A DNA stretch of 64,000 bases from Aphrophora alni (GCA_963513935.1 OY740768.1:36082216-36146215), one strand, 5' to 3'. Counted from the stretch's first letter, positions 45,650 through 58,289 are shown. Numbers and translations: made by a program. The notes: generated from the letters alone by a model not told the origin.

Positions 45650-45800
45650 AAGTTTCGAAATATTACCAAAATATATCCACATACTAAATGTAAATAAGAA
45701 TTGTGCATTTATTTGTATTGTAGAGCACTGCACCAACAACAGACAGCATTCCAAAAACCAATTATTTCATCCGAGGGAACTTCAAAACGGATGTTTTAGA
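45650..45800 (+). repeat. Rep-B copy, partial
   Basis: Has ACCAAAATATATCCACATAC, GTAGAGCACTGCACCAACAA, and CAGACAGCATTCCAAAAACC. The 3' end is not recognisable. Confidence 0.5.
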
Positions 45801-46304
45801 AGAATTTTACATAGATAAGAAAATTTTGTAAGAAAGTAACAATAATGAATACACAAAGAACAATCACTTTGTCTGAATACCACTTGTGGAAAGTAAAATC
45901 ATCGATTAAAAAAAAACTCAAATCCGTTTCAAAATGGCATTCATTTAAAACATTTGATCCTATATTATTTCACAAAATACATTTAAAATATAAAATATTT
46001 TTCTCTTTTATCAAAGTGATATTATCTGAGTTAATGATAAAAGCATTTTCAAGTACTTGACTACCACAACCATAAAATTCTCACAATGATCCCAAAATTT
46101 GGGATTCTCTGTCAACTCCAATCAAATATCTCACATGATATCCATTACCAAAATCTCCACATTAGAAGCTTTCTGAAATCCATAGGTGTTGTAGTCAAAA
46201 ATTATTTTCATAGATAACTCAATCATCGTATGACTTAAATAAAAACTAAGTTATCACTGTTTATTCCGTTAAAATAATAAGTTGCATTGTATTTGAAACT
46301 TATC

Positions 46305-46385
46305 CGTTTTTTAGATATTCTGGATCAAATATTTCAAATGTCCGCCATTTTGAAACAATTTGGAATAAAATTAGAATGTTTTTCG
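46305..46385 (-). repeat. Fragment related to the 8.66-kb foldback arms
   Basis: TCCGCCATTTTGAAACAATT followed by TGGAATAAAATTAGAATG corresponds to the right-arm phrase GCTGCCATTTTGAAACGCGT, TGGGTTACAAAAATGAAAC at 9.5 kb. Only about 60-80 bases are alignable by eye. Confidence 0.4.
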
Positions 46386-47760
46386 ATATGTTAAAAATTT
46401 ACTTGAAGGAAAATTGTTTGAAACATATAATTAATAGTGTAATTTTATTTCCCTCCCGATACCAAATATCGATTCTCTAAAACCTTTTTTCATCAGAGTT
46501 AATATGGAAACAAGAAGACAATGTGAATTTTTACTATGAAGAAAGATTTTACCATCTGAGAGTTATTATACTAACTGAAATATTACAAGTTAAAGATTTA
46601 TAATTGCTCTAAAGTTATTTTTTAAATAATTTGTTTCACTTTTTAAAACATTATATTATAATACTCTTAGTATATTATCTTTATTCATTGTATATTAGTT
46701 TTTTAGATGCTAATACAAATTTGTACTAAGTTATAAATATTTGCTAATTTTTTAAATATAATTTAAAAATAGAAGGGGGTACATTAACTTTACAATCCAT
46801 TTCGTAGATCCCCCAATTATTGCTGATATAAAACCTGTTTTTAATGAAAATATATTGATGTTTTATTTTCGTACTGCTTCATGAATTTCTTCAGGAATAT
46901 CTTTCTTTTTTTTTCAAATTTTAAGGAAAGCTTAATGCTCTTTATTTATTACCTTAGTAGTAAACATGATAGGATATTATAAACAAAGTTTGATTTGTAT
47001 TTGTCTAAAATAACAATTCTATGTTTGCGAAAAATATTTTTTAAATAATAAATCAAAAATAACTTATTTTAACATCAAAATTATAATAATTTAATATTGT
47101 GCAAAAAAGCAATTTATTCTTTATCACAAATCTGTAAACAGAAAGCTTATCAATTCTGATCATTGGTGTAAATATTCAAATGAATGTTACGTAAATGTAT
47201 CACTTAATATTGTATTATACATCTTGAGTTCCTAAGCGTTTTAATATTTTCTGTACAATTAACTGTTTATTTGGAATCAATAAATAATAACTAAGCAACT
47301 TTCTCCGCTCCGTTTGATGACAACTTAGTAATCAAGGCAGAATTTAACAATATGCCGCCCCAAGGGATGACATTTTTACCGCCTCAACCCTTCTCTAGAC
47401 ATACATGGAAATATCCCCCCACTCCCACTTCAATGAACCCCTGAGTGTCGTAAATGTTATCTTACCGCAAACTACTTCATCAATAATCTGAACAAGGTTA
47501 CAAAATATATCTTTATATAATAACACGATTATATGAAATAATCCACAAATAGTGTTAAAATAAATTAGTTTATTTGAATGAATTTATTACACGTTTTGGA
47601 TACACAACAAATTTTCAAAATCTTTCTGCGATTTTTTAATATTACCAACGTCAATATGGCGGAAAATATATATATATATATATATATTGGTGATAACAAG
47701 TTAAATATAGGTTTCACGAAGGTTATAGTGCAAATATGACTTTGTCTTTTCACTGTAATA
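46386..47760. other. AT-rich non-coding stretch
   Basis: No gene or repeat family recognised. A short TA run lies at about 47667-47689. Confidence 0.5.
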
Positions 47761-47767
47761 AACAAGT

Positions 47768-48012
47768 TCTTAGTCATCATTGCCTTATTAATAAAAAATA
47801 AAAATAGATCATAAAATAAAGACCCTTAGCCCTCGAATACTTTACTAACTCGAGAGTTAGTATAACTTTGAAAAGTCTCAAGAGTTGGTCAAGAAAGATA
47901 TGATAGGAAAGTTGAAAAAAGAGATCTAACCCAATCCTAGATGAAAAACGTTGTAAATCTAGCTAGGGTACATCACGTCTTCCACATCTGTACTGGCTTA
48001 TAGTAAGCTGTT
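47768..48012 (+). repeat. Rep-A copy 8
   Basis: Shows TTCTTAGTCATCATTGCCTT, AAGAGTTGGTCAAGAAAGAT, AGAGATCTAACCCAATCCTA, GTTGTAAATCTAGCTAGGGT and a diverged TGGCTTATAGTAAGC in place of the 3' palindrome. Confidence 0.75.
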
Positions 48013-48014
48013 AA

Positions 48015-48957
48015 CCGATTTATAATTAATACTGTTAGTTGGTTTGGAGTATTTAGTAGATATTGTATTGTATTTCCATAACATAAATAGTATATAACTT
48101 TAAAACAAATCAACCTGTTCAGATACCAATAAGTTACACCTGATTTTAGACTTCCTTTGGGGGGGGGGGAATTAATAATTTAATAACGTAGAAACCAACA
48201 TTAAAATTCATTAAAAAATTCATAATTTTTTATAGTCCTTTCATTAATATGGTATTACAGCATTTATTAAACAATGGGTTAAAATAAACTTGTAGATAAA
48301 CTATAAAAGAATGGTGACTATTCATTCACCAACTAGTAAGAATTATTGTCTAAACTGATTAAAATTAATTTTTCATAATTAAATTTTAAGGATAATTGTG
48401 GCAGCTATCGTTATAACGATACCTAATATTTTAAGTTTATACTTTTGTCTAATGTAAAATATAATCTTGTTTTCTTGGAGTCATTGTTTGTAATAATTGT
48501 TCTTTACAGATCCTTTAAATAAAATTAAAACTCTTTAAAGACAGATAGCCGAAAGTGACTTGGAGTCTTATCAGTTCGTGCTATCAGTGCCTGTCCCTTT
48601 CTGTTGACCAACTCGTTAGGTTGATTTCCTAAGTGGCAAGTTCACTTCGAGTTTACATGCAGGGGACGAGGGGAGTATTCAGTAAATTAGTTGAATTTTA
48701 ATCACATTTTAAATTCTACTGTTTTGATATAATAATATATTCTTTAAGTTATTTAATTTATTTTAAATTCTAACATTAGAATATTTGAAACTGAAAGAAG
48801 TAAAACTACTTTTGGATATTCAATTCAGATGATATTTGTTTCTCAGAAAATTATTCAAATTATTTCAATGAAGTGTCAATAATGAAATATAGTTCTAAAT
48901 AAATATATAAATCTGGAATATATTATAAAATTAAGCCTATTTTTTGATCGTACAATA

Positions 48958-49008
<51 letters not shown>

Positions 49009-49999
49009 TATAAATATATATATCGTACAATATAATCGTTCATTGTGACAATGAACAATGTAATAGTTTTACACCAATTATAACAATGTTAATTTAACAT
49101 AAGTCAACCATTCTCAACATATTATGCCTTTTGATTGTTACAGCAAACTACTGATAGAAATAAATAGAACGTCGACAGAAATTCCATTCTGCTCTTTAGT
49201 GATTGTACTGTATAATGAAGGATTTTTCATACTACTGAAATAATGTATTTTGGACATTTGCTATCACTTTTATAAAAACTAATACACGATTTTTGAAGAA
49301 TATAAATTAACTCACGTTATGTTTGTAGTTCTTCACTTCATAAATAGACTTCATCCACACTCTTGAACGTCGGCGTTGTGCTTTATTTGTTTTATAGGCT
49401 ACACAAAATGGTAAATGTCCCAATATAGCTGGAGTAATTTATTAAACTCTTACCTTCTCCTTATCAAAGTTTGTGAAACTTTGTGCGATAGTGTTATCAA
49501 CTGAAAGATTAGACCTGCATGTGACAACATAAATAATACATATTATGATAATGATCTTTCGTAGATATATTTGGTTAACTTACACCAATTTAATTTTACA
49601 GTTATTATTCAAATGAATCGGATGTTATTAAATTTGTAAAATTGATTCTTTTGGTAATGAATGTTAAAAATAAATGGTTTAAACTTTCAACAAACAGATA
49701 GCTGATATGTATGATATATTTGATATGATTTGTATGATAAATGTTCAGTAGGTTGGTCAATCGGAACTTTTACTCGGATTAAAAAATTTAAATTAATTTT
49801 TGTCAAGACCGACATATTGTTCAGTTCTAATTATGTGCAAAAATCGTAAACAATTTTCGAAATATACTGTTTTAATAAAACTCTACCAAAGTATCTCCAC
49901 TCCAATTAAGGAATTCTTATTAACAATGCATAAACAGTGATCAGAATTATTTCTGAATCCTTAGTTAGCAAATAACAAACAAAAACTAATTAACTTATT
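48015..49999. other. Non-coding stretch with (TA)n
   Basis: Contains a (G)9-type run near 48161, a pocket of higher GC at 48540-48670 of unknown nature, and the TA microsatellite at 48961-49003. No gene is supported. Confidence 0.5.
48959..49022. repeat. (TA)n microsatellite
   Basis: A pure TA run of about 43 bases (48961-49003) is followed by interrupted AT repeats. It is flanked by near-identical words (TCGTACAATATGATAT on the left, ATCGTACAATATAAT on the right). Confidence 0.95.
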
Positions 50000-50003
50000 A
50001 TAA

Positions 50004-50227
50004 TAAAAATAAAGTTTCTTACCTTGTTTCTGTCAAGTTGAAGGTACACCTAAACGTACTTTTAATGTGATATTTGTGTTTCGTGTAAAATATTTTAGTG
50101 TTTAACTACCTCGGTTGAGTAACATATTTATGTTGTGTCTGAAGATGTGATAAAAGTCCCGTGAAACACGTCACTAACACAATAAAGAGGTCACTTGATA
50201 CAAACAAGGTAAGAAACTTTATTTTAA
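50004..50227. mobile_element. Rep-H, 224-bp MITE with 26-bp terminal inverted repeats
   Basis: The left end (50004-50029, core ATAAAGTTTCTTACCTTGTT) and the right end (50202-50227, core AACAAGGTAAGAAACTTTAT) are inverted copies matching at 25 of 26 positions. The interior is non-coding and includes TGTCTGAAGATGTGATAAAA and CCGTGAAACACGTCACT. The near-perfect termini suggest a fairly recent insertion. Target-site duplication is not clear in the AT-rich flanks. Confidence 0.88.
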
Positions 50228-50869
50228 CTAATAATGACATGGAGACTGAAAATGAATTCATTATTTTAATATAATAGGCCAATAGGCTAGGCCTATATGG
50301 AAAGTTGTGCCTTCAAGAGATTATTCTTCGCATAAAAACCAATGAAAAATTTAATATAAACATATTTCTTAAAATACATAGTTTTCTATTTAGCTGTCAT
50401 TTTTTGTTTTAACAACAAAAAACTCCTATCTTTTTAACCATAAGTAATATGGAGTTGAACTTTTTCATGTCACTCAGTGGTATAAAGACACACTTAAGAA
50501 AAATAATCAATCCATTTCCTTTACTCATTTCAAAATGGTAGCTATTTAAACGTTTTAACATGAATATTTCTAAAACCTTCATTTTAGAAAATATTTTCCT
50601 TTTATGATGATTAAAAAAAAACTTTTTTTTATTCCTTTTATAGCTTAAAATATAACTGAGTCTTTGACCAAAAACTGAAAACATTAACTCTTGGTAATTG
50701 TCTATAACACCCAAGATTAGCCTAGAACCGAAATTTGAACGAACAGAAAATAATGATCCGTTTCATTAAATGGAAATTTATTTTACAAAAAAACTAATGG
50801 AAAACAAAATTTGAATGAAAGAAACTAAAGAAAGAAGCTCTTTAAAGCGGCCCACATTAAAAAAAAACT

Positions 50870-51712
50870 CTCCTAAGCTCTTCCACGGTATCCACTGAGG
50901 TCCTTAATGGCCCATAAGAAAATGTCGACGGGATTGGGGGAAATGTCAACTCATGCCCTCACAGGTTATGATACTGGCCCTCCTCGAAAAATCCACTTAT
51001 TTTGATGACTTTCGTTCAAAGTGGTTTGAAACATTTAAACTGAAATGGGCTCCATCAAACATGAACCACATGCTGTTTGTTGCTTGTGTTAAGTGGAATA
51101 TCATCCAATAAGGGTGTAAGATCAACAGTATAAAGTAGTAAATATCTTTCACAATTGAATCTTGGAGGTAAAATCGGACAAATAATTCACAATTCCAGCC
51201 CACACATTGAAAGAAAACTTGTATTGGTGACAGCTTTGCAAAATCAGACCATATGCGCGTGTGGTGACAATTATTAACAATGGCTGTTCTCGAAAATTTA
51301 GCTTCTTTGATAAAATCCTTTATAGAAGAAGTTCTGCCACAACGATTACAATCATGTGGTAAGTGAGTTTTACAATCGCTGAACGTTATAGGGCTGGAGT
51401 TGTTGCTCATGTATACCTTCCTAAGAGTTGCATTGCTTACATTTTAAATTGTAGGACAAATATTAAATATAAGAACTTTTTTCACGATTATTGTATACTT
51501 CATTCAATACATCCTCCTCAAATTCAAGTGTTCTAATTGAACGTGGTCTTCCTAATTAATTTACTACGTTTGTTTACTTGAAGACATCCTGTTTCACAGA
51601 GAAAGTTTTGTACTGTGGTAGCACTCGATTAGGAAAGTGCTCCTCGCACAGCCTTTTAGTTTTGAGACTGTTGCAATGCACCAAGCCATTTGATTAAATA
51701 CATTTCCGCCAA
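50870..51712 (-). pseudogene. Decayed mariner-type (IS630-Tc1-mariner) DDE transposase
   Basis: Reading the minus strand, family landmarks appear in order despite frame changes. First an N-terminal EEHFPNRVLPQYKTFS block (about 51640). Then LGRPRSIRTLEFEEDVLNEV (about 51560-51500). Then IVNNCHHTRIWSD in the 137-codon open frame 51410-50997, FFQCVGWN, and MWFMFDGAHFSLNV (residues 114-127 of that frame). Finally, in another frame, FRGGPVS and VDISPNPVDIFLWA (about 50985-50910). These correspond to the NRW/GRGGP, HDGAPAHF and PDLNPLDFFLWG motifs of this superfamily, of the DUF4817-bearing type as I recall it. The first catalytic Asp position (normally TDEA) reads IKEA, so it is lost; the second and third Asp are still visible. 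At least three stops and several frameshifts break it. It cannot be functional. Weak GTAAARTAAATTT-type inverted words at 50774-50786 and 51769-51781 may be eroded ends. Confidence 0.85.
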
Positions 51713-51849
51713 TTATAAATTTGTAAATATGTGATTATTATCTTGTAACATGGTGTGCACGATAATATGTAAAGTAAATTTATTTGAACAACACTTGGAC
51801 CCCACTGTGATCAATAGCAATACTGTAGGCTAGCTGGGAATTGGTTTTT

Positions 51850-52065
51850 ATTTACAACAATACTTTATTCATAATCAGCTGTTGTGTAACGTTATTACAC
51901 TATTTTAAACAGCTGTTCGATTAAATGTGACTGATTAAGCGTTGGAATGTTTTTCAATTTTCTGGACGTATTAAACAGCTGTTTCTTTAACTTGTTGTCT
52001 GTAATACACTGTTGGCCTACAGCTTTAACACATTACTACAAAACAAAGAACTTTATGATATTTGT
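51850..52065. other. Segment with repeated CAGCTG palindromes
   Basis: Two perfect AACAGCTGTT words (51908-51917 and 51974-51983) and a third CAGCTGTTG occur within 100 bp. The same 10-mer marks both Rep-G copies and 3291. The rest does not align clearly with Rep-G, so I only record the motif. Confidence 0.5.
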
Positions 52066-52189
52066 TATTACATATTATTATTAGGTGTGTGTCGACAACT
52101 CAATTGTCCTTTAAGCTGCAGGAAGATTTGGAAATAAAATACAAAACAAGTAGACCAATTTTTATGAATATTGATATGTGAGCCGATTT

Positions 52190-52570
52190 TTACTATTTAT
52201 CGAGAAATGTTTCTTTCTTCTCCATTTTTTCTGTAACTCAAAACTTCGCTGTAATTGCCGTAAGACAATAGTATAAAAAAAATTCCGATTTTTTTCAAAA
52301 TCGACTATATCGATTTTGATACAATTTTGCTGAAATGTAAAAGGACCCGAATAAAACGTATTGGTCGCCATCATCCCAATCATACCGATTCAGGAGTTAC
52401 CGGTAAAAATAGAAAATCGTTCATAGAGATATTATGAAAAACCTAATTTTTCAAAATTAACACTACTTTCTTTCAAATTTTGGTGAAATATGAACATTTA
52501 TGACTTAAACTAATACGCCAAATCGCAAGTATAAAAAAAATATGGATAGGAATAATTGTGGGGGGGGGCA
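52190..52570. repeat. Rep-B/C-type debris
   Basis: Contains GGAGTTACCGGTAAAAATAG, CAAATTTTGGTGAAATATGA and AAATCGCAAGTATA, phrases also present near 3.27-3.40 kb and, more weakly, at 10.8 and 55.9 kb. It ends at a (G)9 run (52560-52568). Confidence 0.45.
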
Positions 52571-53059
52571 ACTTTCACAGTAAACTTGATTTTCACCAAA
52601 TATGATTACGATCATGTCAGTAGCAGGTAAATTAGAGAACAATTAAAATTCTGTTTTTTGTCAGCAATGTATGCTATTTGAACTTGATATAATAATTTGG
52701 GGGTACTAATAGTATTTTTTTTTTAATATGTTATTTTATGTCTTACTTGAAAACCCATTTAACAGTTCTAATATTTCGTTTAGTTAACACTATTAAAATT
52801 GTGACTTATAATGTGAAATTGACACTATTGGTTTATCAATCCCAAATTGAATTTACAATTTTGTTTTTCACTTAAATGGGGTTTCTTCAATGAGGTTCAA
52901 CACGACATGTTTTATTTTTTTAATAGTAATTGAGCTCTTCAAACTCCTTTAAAAAAATCGTTATTTCACTGTACAGTTCAGTAAAACTAGATTTAAAGAA
53001 GGAAACATTAAAGTGGTTCCATAGAGGCTATTTATTAAATTTCATTAAAATTGTTGGAG

Positions 53060-53285
53060 CTGGTTTTAAAAAAATGGCAGCTACAACAAATTTTGAGTTA
53101 TCGAAAAAATGGGGGGGCCGTGATGTGGCCAAACACCTCATACCGATTTGATTTGCGTTCAAGTACATTACACAGACGAGAGACGGACACCATTCCAAAA
53201 ACATTTTAAGATCTAAAACGAATATATCAGTAAAAAAACTCGAAATTTAAGTTTCAATGTGTCATATAACTTTCTCTACAATTAT
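53060..53285 (+). repeat. Rep-B copy
   Basis: Contains ACACCTCATACCGATTTGAT, GACGAGAGACGGACACCATT, CCAAAAACATTTTAAGATCT, CGAATATATCAGTAAAAAAA, and TGTGTCATATAACTTTCT at the end. The 73-codon frame at 52930-53151 overlaps this repeat and is not called. Confidence 0.55.
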
Positions 53286-53289
53286 ATGT

Positions 53290-53850
53290 ATAAAATAAAG
53301 TTAAAAAACTCAATAAACAAAAGACATTATACTTTTTGAAGAATAAAAAGCTTTGAAATTGAAAACTAATAATACACACTATGAGACCATTTAAAACTGA
53401 CCTAATAAAGGGTATAATGAAAGACTATTTGAAGTAAGGAACACCCTGGGATCTATAATCATGGGAAGCATTAGAATAAGCGGGCAACGGTCAAGCGAGG
53501 CAGATGAAGATGTTCAAGTGATTCCAGGTGGCTGTGGATAAGAATGAATTTCCTGTCCATCACAGCGCAACATCCTCTGGGATAGAGAGGGGTCAATTGG
53601 ACCTGTTTGACAACCTGTTTGTGTTTGATCATTGCACCCTTTACAAGATTGTACTTTATATTTTCGAAGCGTTTTAAATTATCTACGAAAAGCATTTGCT
53701 TCGCTGCTTTTATATTCCATTTTATATTCGCTGCTCTTTGTTTTGCATACACATGTTGTATGTGTGTTGGTGAATGCTGATTTTTATCCGATGTTGTTCG
53801 AAGTTTACTTTCTCATATAAAAATAGTAGAGAAAGTTATGATGGTCAATA
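53290..53850. other. Non-coding stretch, unrecognised minus-strand frame
   Basis: A 93-codon minus-strand frame (53471-53752) has Lys/Ala-rich composition and no motif I can place. Opposite frames overlap it. I leave it uncalled. Confidence 0.35.
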
Positions 53851-54260
53851 ATTTTAATGGTGAAGTTTTGTGCCTCTTTGTTCGTTTTATGGCCCCATGA
53901 GTCTAAAAAATTGGTTTTGGAAACAAAATCTGTCTTGCATCTGTTGTATCTACAGCCCACACACGTGACCGATTTTAATCAAATTGGTATGTTGCTGGAC
54001 GAGTTTTTAATTTTTTTCGATGACTCAAAAGTTATAGGTTAGCTCCTATATAAAAAAAAAGATAAATTACAATTTTATCAAAATTCTTTCAAACTTTTAA
54101 CAAATTTGTCTCAAGTGTATTTCTCCAAAAATGCCCGTTCGTGAGTTATAAAACCAAAAAATCGGTCGTGGGGCAGATAGAAAAACTCTACTGATTTCGT
54201 GTATCTTTTAGAAAAATATTAATATACAAAATTGCAAGTAAAACAACATTACTTGTCACG
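53851..54260. repeat. Rep-B/C-type debris
   Basis: Contains GTGACCGATTTTAATCAAAT, CAAATTTGTCTCAAGTGTAT and GTGAGTTATAAAACCAAAAA, recurring phrases of the family (compare 3.19-3.28 and 56.13 kb). The 61-codon frame at 53857-54042 is derived from it. Confidence 0.4.
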
Positions 54261-54484
54261 AATAATTGACAAAAAAAAACAAAGTAAACCTTGACCAAAC
54301 AATCTAATACGATTCACGATGAGGATGCATTTATGAACAAGCGAAACTAGCTTAAACCGTTATTTTATTTTATTTTTTTTCCAAAGACTGCCTCCATGGT
54401 AATTTTCATTTTTTGATTGGCATCTACCGAAATGACATTTTTAGTGATGATTAATTAGGTTTGTTTTTATTTGGATTTGAGAAA

Positions 54485-54525
54485 GGGTGAATGAGAAAGT
54501 TTGTGCAATCTTTTCTGCAATCAAA
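54485..54525 (-). repeat. Rep-C fragment, reverse
   Basis: GAATGAGAAAGTTTGTGCAA is the complement of the Rep-C front word. Nothing longer is alignable. Confidence 0.4.
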
Positions 54526-55256
54526 AAAACATTCTTCTCATACAGACACAATCATGTGAGCCAATCTTAATCAATGATATTAAAACCCTGTGCTTACGAA
54601 CTCAATTCCTCCACAACAACAAAAGAAACAAAAAACCTTGCGGCTGAACTAAAGACGACTGTGGGTTATTGATTCGTCAAAGACGCTGCCTACCCTTCGA
54701 AACGAAGGGGAACAACCACCCTTCTTACTTCAAATTACAATATTCATCAAATCTCCATCTTTAAAAAAAAAGATTCTTTCAGTAGAAGCCAACTTCTATT
54801 GTACGTCAGAATTAATTGATATTTACTCTGCTAATTGGTTGCCTGTAGAATTTAACTGTCCTAATGAACAGAGAAAAGAAAGAATAATAATTAAAAGGGA
54901 AGAGTCTTAGGACGAAAAAATTTTGTAAATTGTTGAGTTAAAATATTAAATGAGTCATTTTAGTTTTATATAGTAAACAAACTGTGCACATATTGCATTA
55001 CATGAAACCATTGGTTCTCCTAGAGGAGGGGAGAAGCGTCATAACATCTTTTCCTGCTACAATAATTAGTAAAGTTGTTATACGCAGTGTCATCAATTCA
55101 AAGATAACAAACTAATACTGAAAATATATAAATATTAGTAATTTCATGGAATTAGCCATAATTTGTTTATTGTTAATAAATTTGAAATATAAATAAAACA
55201 CTGACGTCAATTAATTTTTCTATTAAGGGTCATTATTTTCTCCATCTTTTTTTAAG

Positions 55257-55490
55257 GTCCGTAGTCAAAACCAAGGACCAATATAATTTCACACGTTTGT
55301 CTGTCTGTAGGTCACAACCTGTATATACAGTCAAGACGATAAATCCTAAATAATTCAAACTTTGCATTTATATTCTTTGTATTATCCCATTTACAATATA
55401 CAATATAACGGTAACAAAAATGACCTTATGGTAGTTAATGGCAAAAAACTGTCGGATTTAGCTAAAAATACATTAAAAGAAAGATTTAAT
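55257..55490 (+). repeat. Rep-D copy 3
   Basis: Blocks GTCCGTAGTCAAAACCAAGG, TTTGTCTGTCTGTAGGTCAC, CAGTCAAGACGATAAATCCT and TTCAAACTTTGCATTTATAT match copies 1 and 2; the 3' third is diverged. The 60-codon frame at 55362-55544 lies in it and is not a gene. Confidence 0.75.
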
Positions 55491-55624
55491 GTCTCTCAAT
55501 TACCTCTCAAATTACATACGTTTAATGTTTTCAAAAAAATTTAGTTATAATATATATTAAATTTTATATATTCTTTCAATATTTAAAATATTCCTATTAT
55601 ATAAGAAAATATTTAATAACATAA

Positions 55625-56375
55625 ATAGTGCAAAATCAATGCACTAACTCTCTCACACACCCATATATACAAAACTAAAAATAATATTCGTCACAATTCC
55701 ATAAAAATGTCTGAATACTACTTTTTGGTTTCAAAAAAAAGCTTAAATACTGAATACGTCTTATGGGAGATAAATTGGTGCCAAACAATTTGTATATATT
55801 TAAATACAGCTTAAGCTTGATTCACTCGTGCCGCAAACTCGTCCGAGCGGAATTTGTATTTCATTGAAATAAATTTTTTTTTCTTCTCATTTTCGTGTTT
55901 TGCCAAATATTCTTGAAACATAATTTTGAGTAATTAATCTTCACATTTCACCAAAATTTGGACCAAATCGATAAAGCATTTTTTTTTTTTTTTTTTTTTT
56001 ATATAGATCTTTATAACGGTAGCAAGGACGATTTTTGCCTTTTTTTTACCGATAAAACCCTAACCGACATTTTAGTTAGCAATTAGTTTTGTCTGGGTTC
56101 TAAGAGGTTAAATTTTAGGAAAATTTAATCAAAACAGTAGAACCGATTTTAATCAAATTAAAATTGTTGTTATCGAAAAATAATGAAGCAGAAAAAGTTC
56201 CGAGATATGACCAAACTATACCTACAAATCCAATTTGATTAAAATATATCTATTCATTTAAGCTGTAAGAATGACAGACGGAAAAACAATTCTAAAAACT
56301 ACTTTCTTTCATCTTAAGAAAATTCAAAACTGATATTTCTGCAAAAAATCACATAATAGTCTGTGATGACAGATA
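55625..56375 (+). mobile_element. Rep-C/Rep-B composite element, copy 3
   Basis: Front: ATGCACTAACTCTCTCACAC and AATAATATTCGTCACAATTC. Rear: CAAACTATACCTACAAATCC, CTATTCATTTAAGCTGTAAG, GAATGACAGACGG and ATCACATAATAGTCTGTGAT. It is about 0.75 kb, close to the length of copy 1, and holds a (T)22 run (55979-56000). Confidence 0.55.
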
Positions 56376-56379
56376 TTTT

Positions 56380-57225
56380 AAAAAATAAAACAAATAAGAT
56401 TATAATTCTAGTTGCCCTGAAAATATTTTTTAATTATGATTTTAATTTATTATGAATCTCTCAAAAGAGTCTCTTCAGTATTCTACGAAAAGAAAAAATA
56501 CAAAATTAATTAAAGTAAGACGCACAACAGTTCGCACAAAAATCCTCTCGCAGATTTATCTCTGAGATTCAAATATTACTATTGAATTGTATTTACTCTT
56601 TGTTAGACGATCAATAAACCCGTTGGCAATTTTATGTAACTTATTTTCTATTTCAGGACAAACTTTCACGTCTAATTTCTACTTTTTCATTTTGTATTTA
56701 TTTAAGAAACTTTGAAACAACTTCGTTTACTGCACGTAACTCCTCTTCACAAAGCCCATTCTTCAGGCAAAGACTTTGAAGATATTCCTTTGGCAGTATA
56801 AAGAAGATGACGCAGAATCCTTTGAACAAGTTATGTTGTGGCTAGAGTCACGACTCCAAGTTTGAAACTTCCTTTGAAAAGCTAAAATAAACATTTTTTA
56901 TTTTATTTTTTTTACAGAAAATTTATCCAATTAGTGTATTAATTTCAGACTTTATTTATTTTGATATGCTTGGAGTAGTTGATGTACTTCCTTATGTTTT
57001 ATTTAGATATTTAATTGCCTTAAACCATCTGCGTTCCTGCTTTGTGAAATAAATTACTTCATCTTTGAAGAATTACATTTCAGAGAATTCAGTTTGTGGA
57101 AATGCAACTGAGGATTTATTAATTAGTAAAAGTATTTTTTTTATAATTTATTTAATCCCCCCTCCTTATAAATGAATTTATTACGTGGCGGATTGATTTG
57201 GAACAAAACTTTTTTGGAGACTAAG
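56380..57225. other. AT-rich non-coding stretch
   Basis: No repeat family, RNA gene or convincing frame was recognised. Confidence 0.5.
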
Positions 57226-57229
57226 AGAG

Positions 57230-58235
57230 AATGTAGACAAGTAAGTTGCTAACACATGGACAAGTGCAACGCTATCATCCAGAGATTGATCCTGTGTACA
57301 GATAAAAACTGTGCAAGAGATGTGCAGATTGTAAATGCCTTCGTGCTCATGCGCTGCAGGTTGTAGTTATTTGTCATCTGATTAAAGTACCCTAAAGTGA
57401 GTTACCACTAAATCATCACTAGTTTTTTTTTAGAAACTAACTACTTCGTGTCTAATATTTTCAACTGTAACTTTTAAAAGCTTACTAGTCCGAACTGTAG
57501 CAAGATAAGTATTTACTTACTTAGTCGTGTTCTCTTCTAATTTGGGGTGTTGAGGATACACAAATAAGTACGCATCTCTTGCAACTAGAATTAGGACTAA
57601 ACTTATCCTGTAGGGACTTTAATGCACGCATAAGAAATGTGTGATCTAATGGTGGTAGTTTAACTCCGCCCCAGCCGTCAATCCACTGTCTACTGACCTA
57701 AATATATTGGCCTGTATAGTATATGTAACGCACATATTAGCTTGATTGAGTCAACTAAAGGGAAAATACTAGCAGACTGGATAGTAGAGGTAGAAGAAAT
57801 AGAGGAGTGGTATCACTAGTTGGGGTTAGTCTTCCTTCACTCTGGTTCATCACTCGCTGGCATATGGATCAAAGTCATCTCCCCACAGTAGTCAATGGAG
57901 CTTAACTCTATCGATTCTAACTCTGTGGCTCATGCAGATCTGCCGACGAGCCTCTAAAAAATAGTCTTTTCGACTGTCGTTACTTTAGCCTGGCAAAGAG
58001 TGCTCTGAAGCCCAAACTTTATAATAAGCCAAATATCTATATCTTGTCAAATAAAGAAGGCGGTTAGGGCAGGGTAATCAAATGTTTCCTCCTCACACAC
58101 ATAAGCGCAGGGGATTAGGACCAACCCTCGTTAGAGCGGCGCGTCACCAATTGAGTGGTGTCCACTACAACAGAGAGTTTTTTTAATATCTCATAAAATG
58201 ATTTTATAAATTATTATAAGACTCTGAATTACATT
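57230..58235. other. GC-elevated segment of unknown nature
   Basis: The segment is richer in GC than the AT-rich sequence on its left and contains distinctive unique-looking phrases (for example CCGCCCCAGCCGTCAATCCA and CGACGAGCCTCTAAAAAATA). No frame is open for long on either strand. It lies just downstream (minus direction) of the broken retrotransposon ORF1 and might be a further, rearranged part of that insertion, but I found no endonuclease or reverse transcriptase motif. Confidence 0.35.
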
Positions 58236-58289
58236 CTAATCATAACAATACTAACACGACATAATTATAAAAGCTAACACTAACAGTTA

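Noticed and set aside
50409..50714. 101-codon minus-strand frame near the transposase fossil
   Set aside because: It is Lys/Phe/Ile rich and does not match any transposase block; it lies between the MITE and the fossil.
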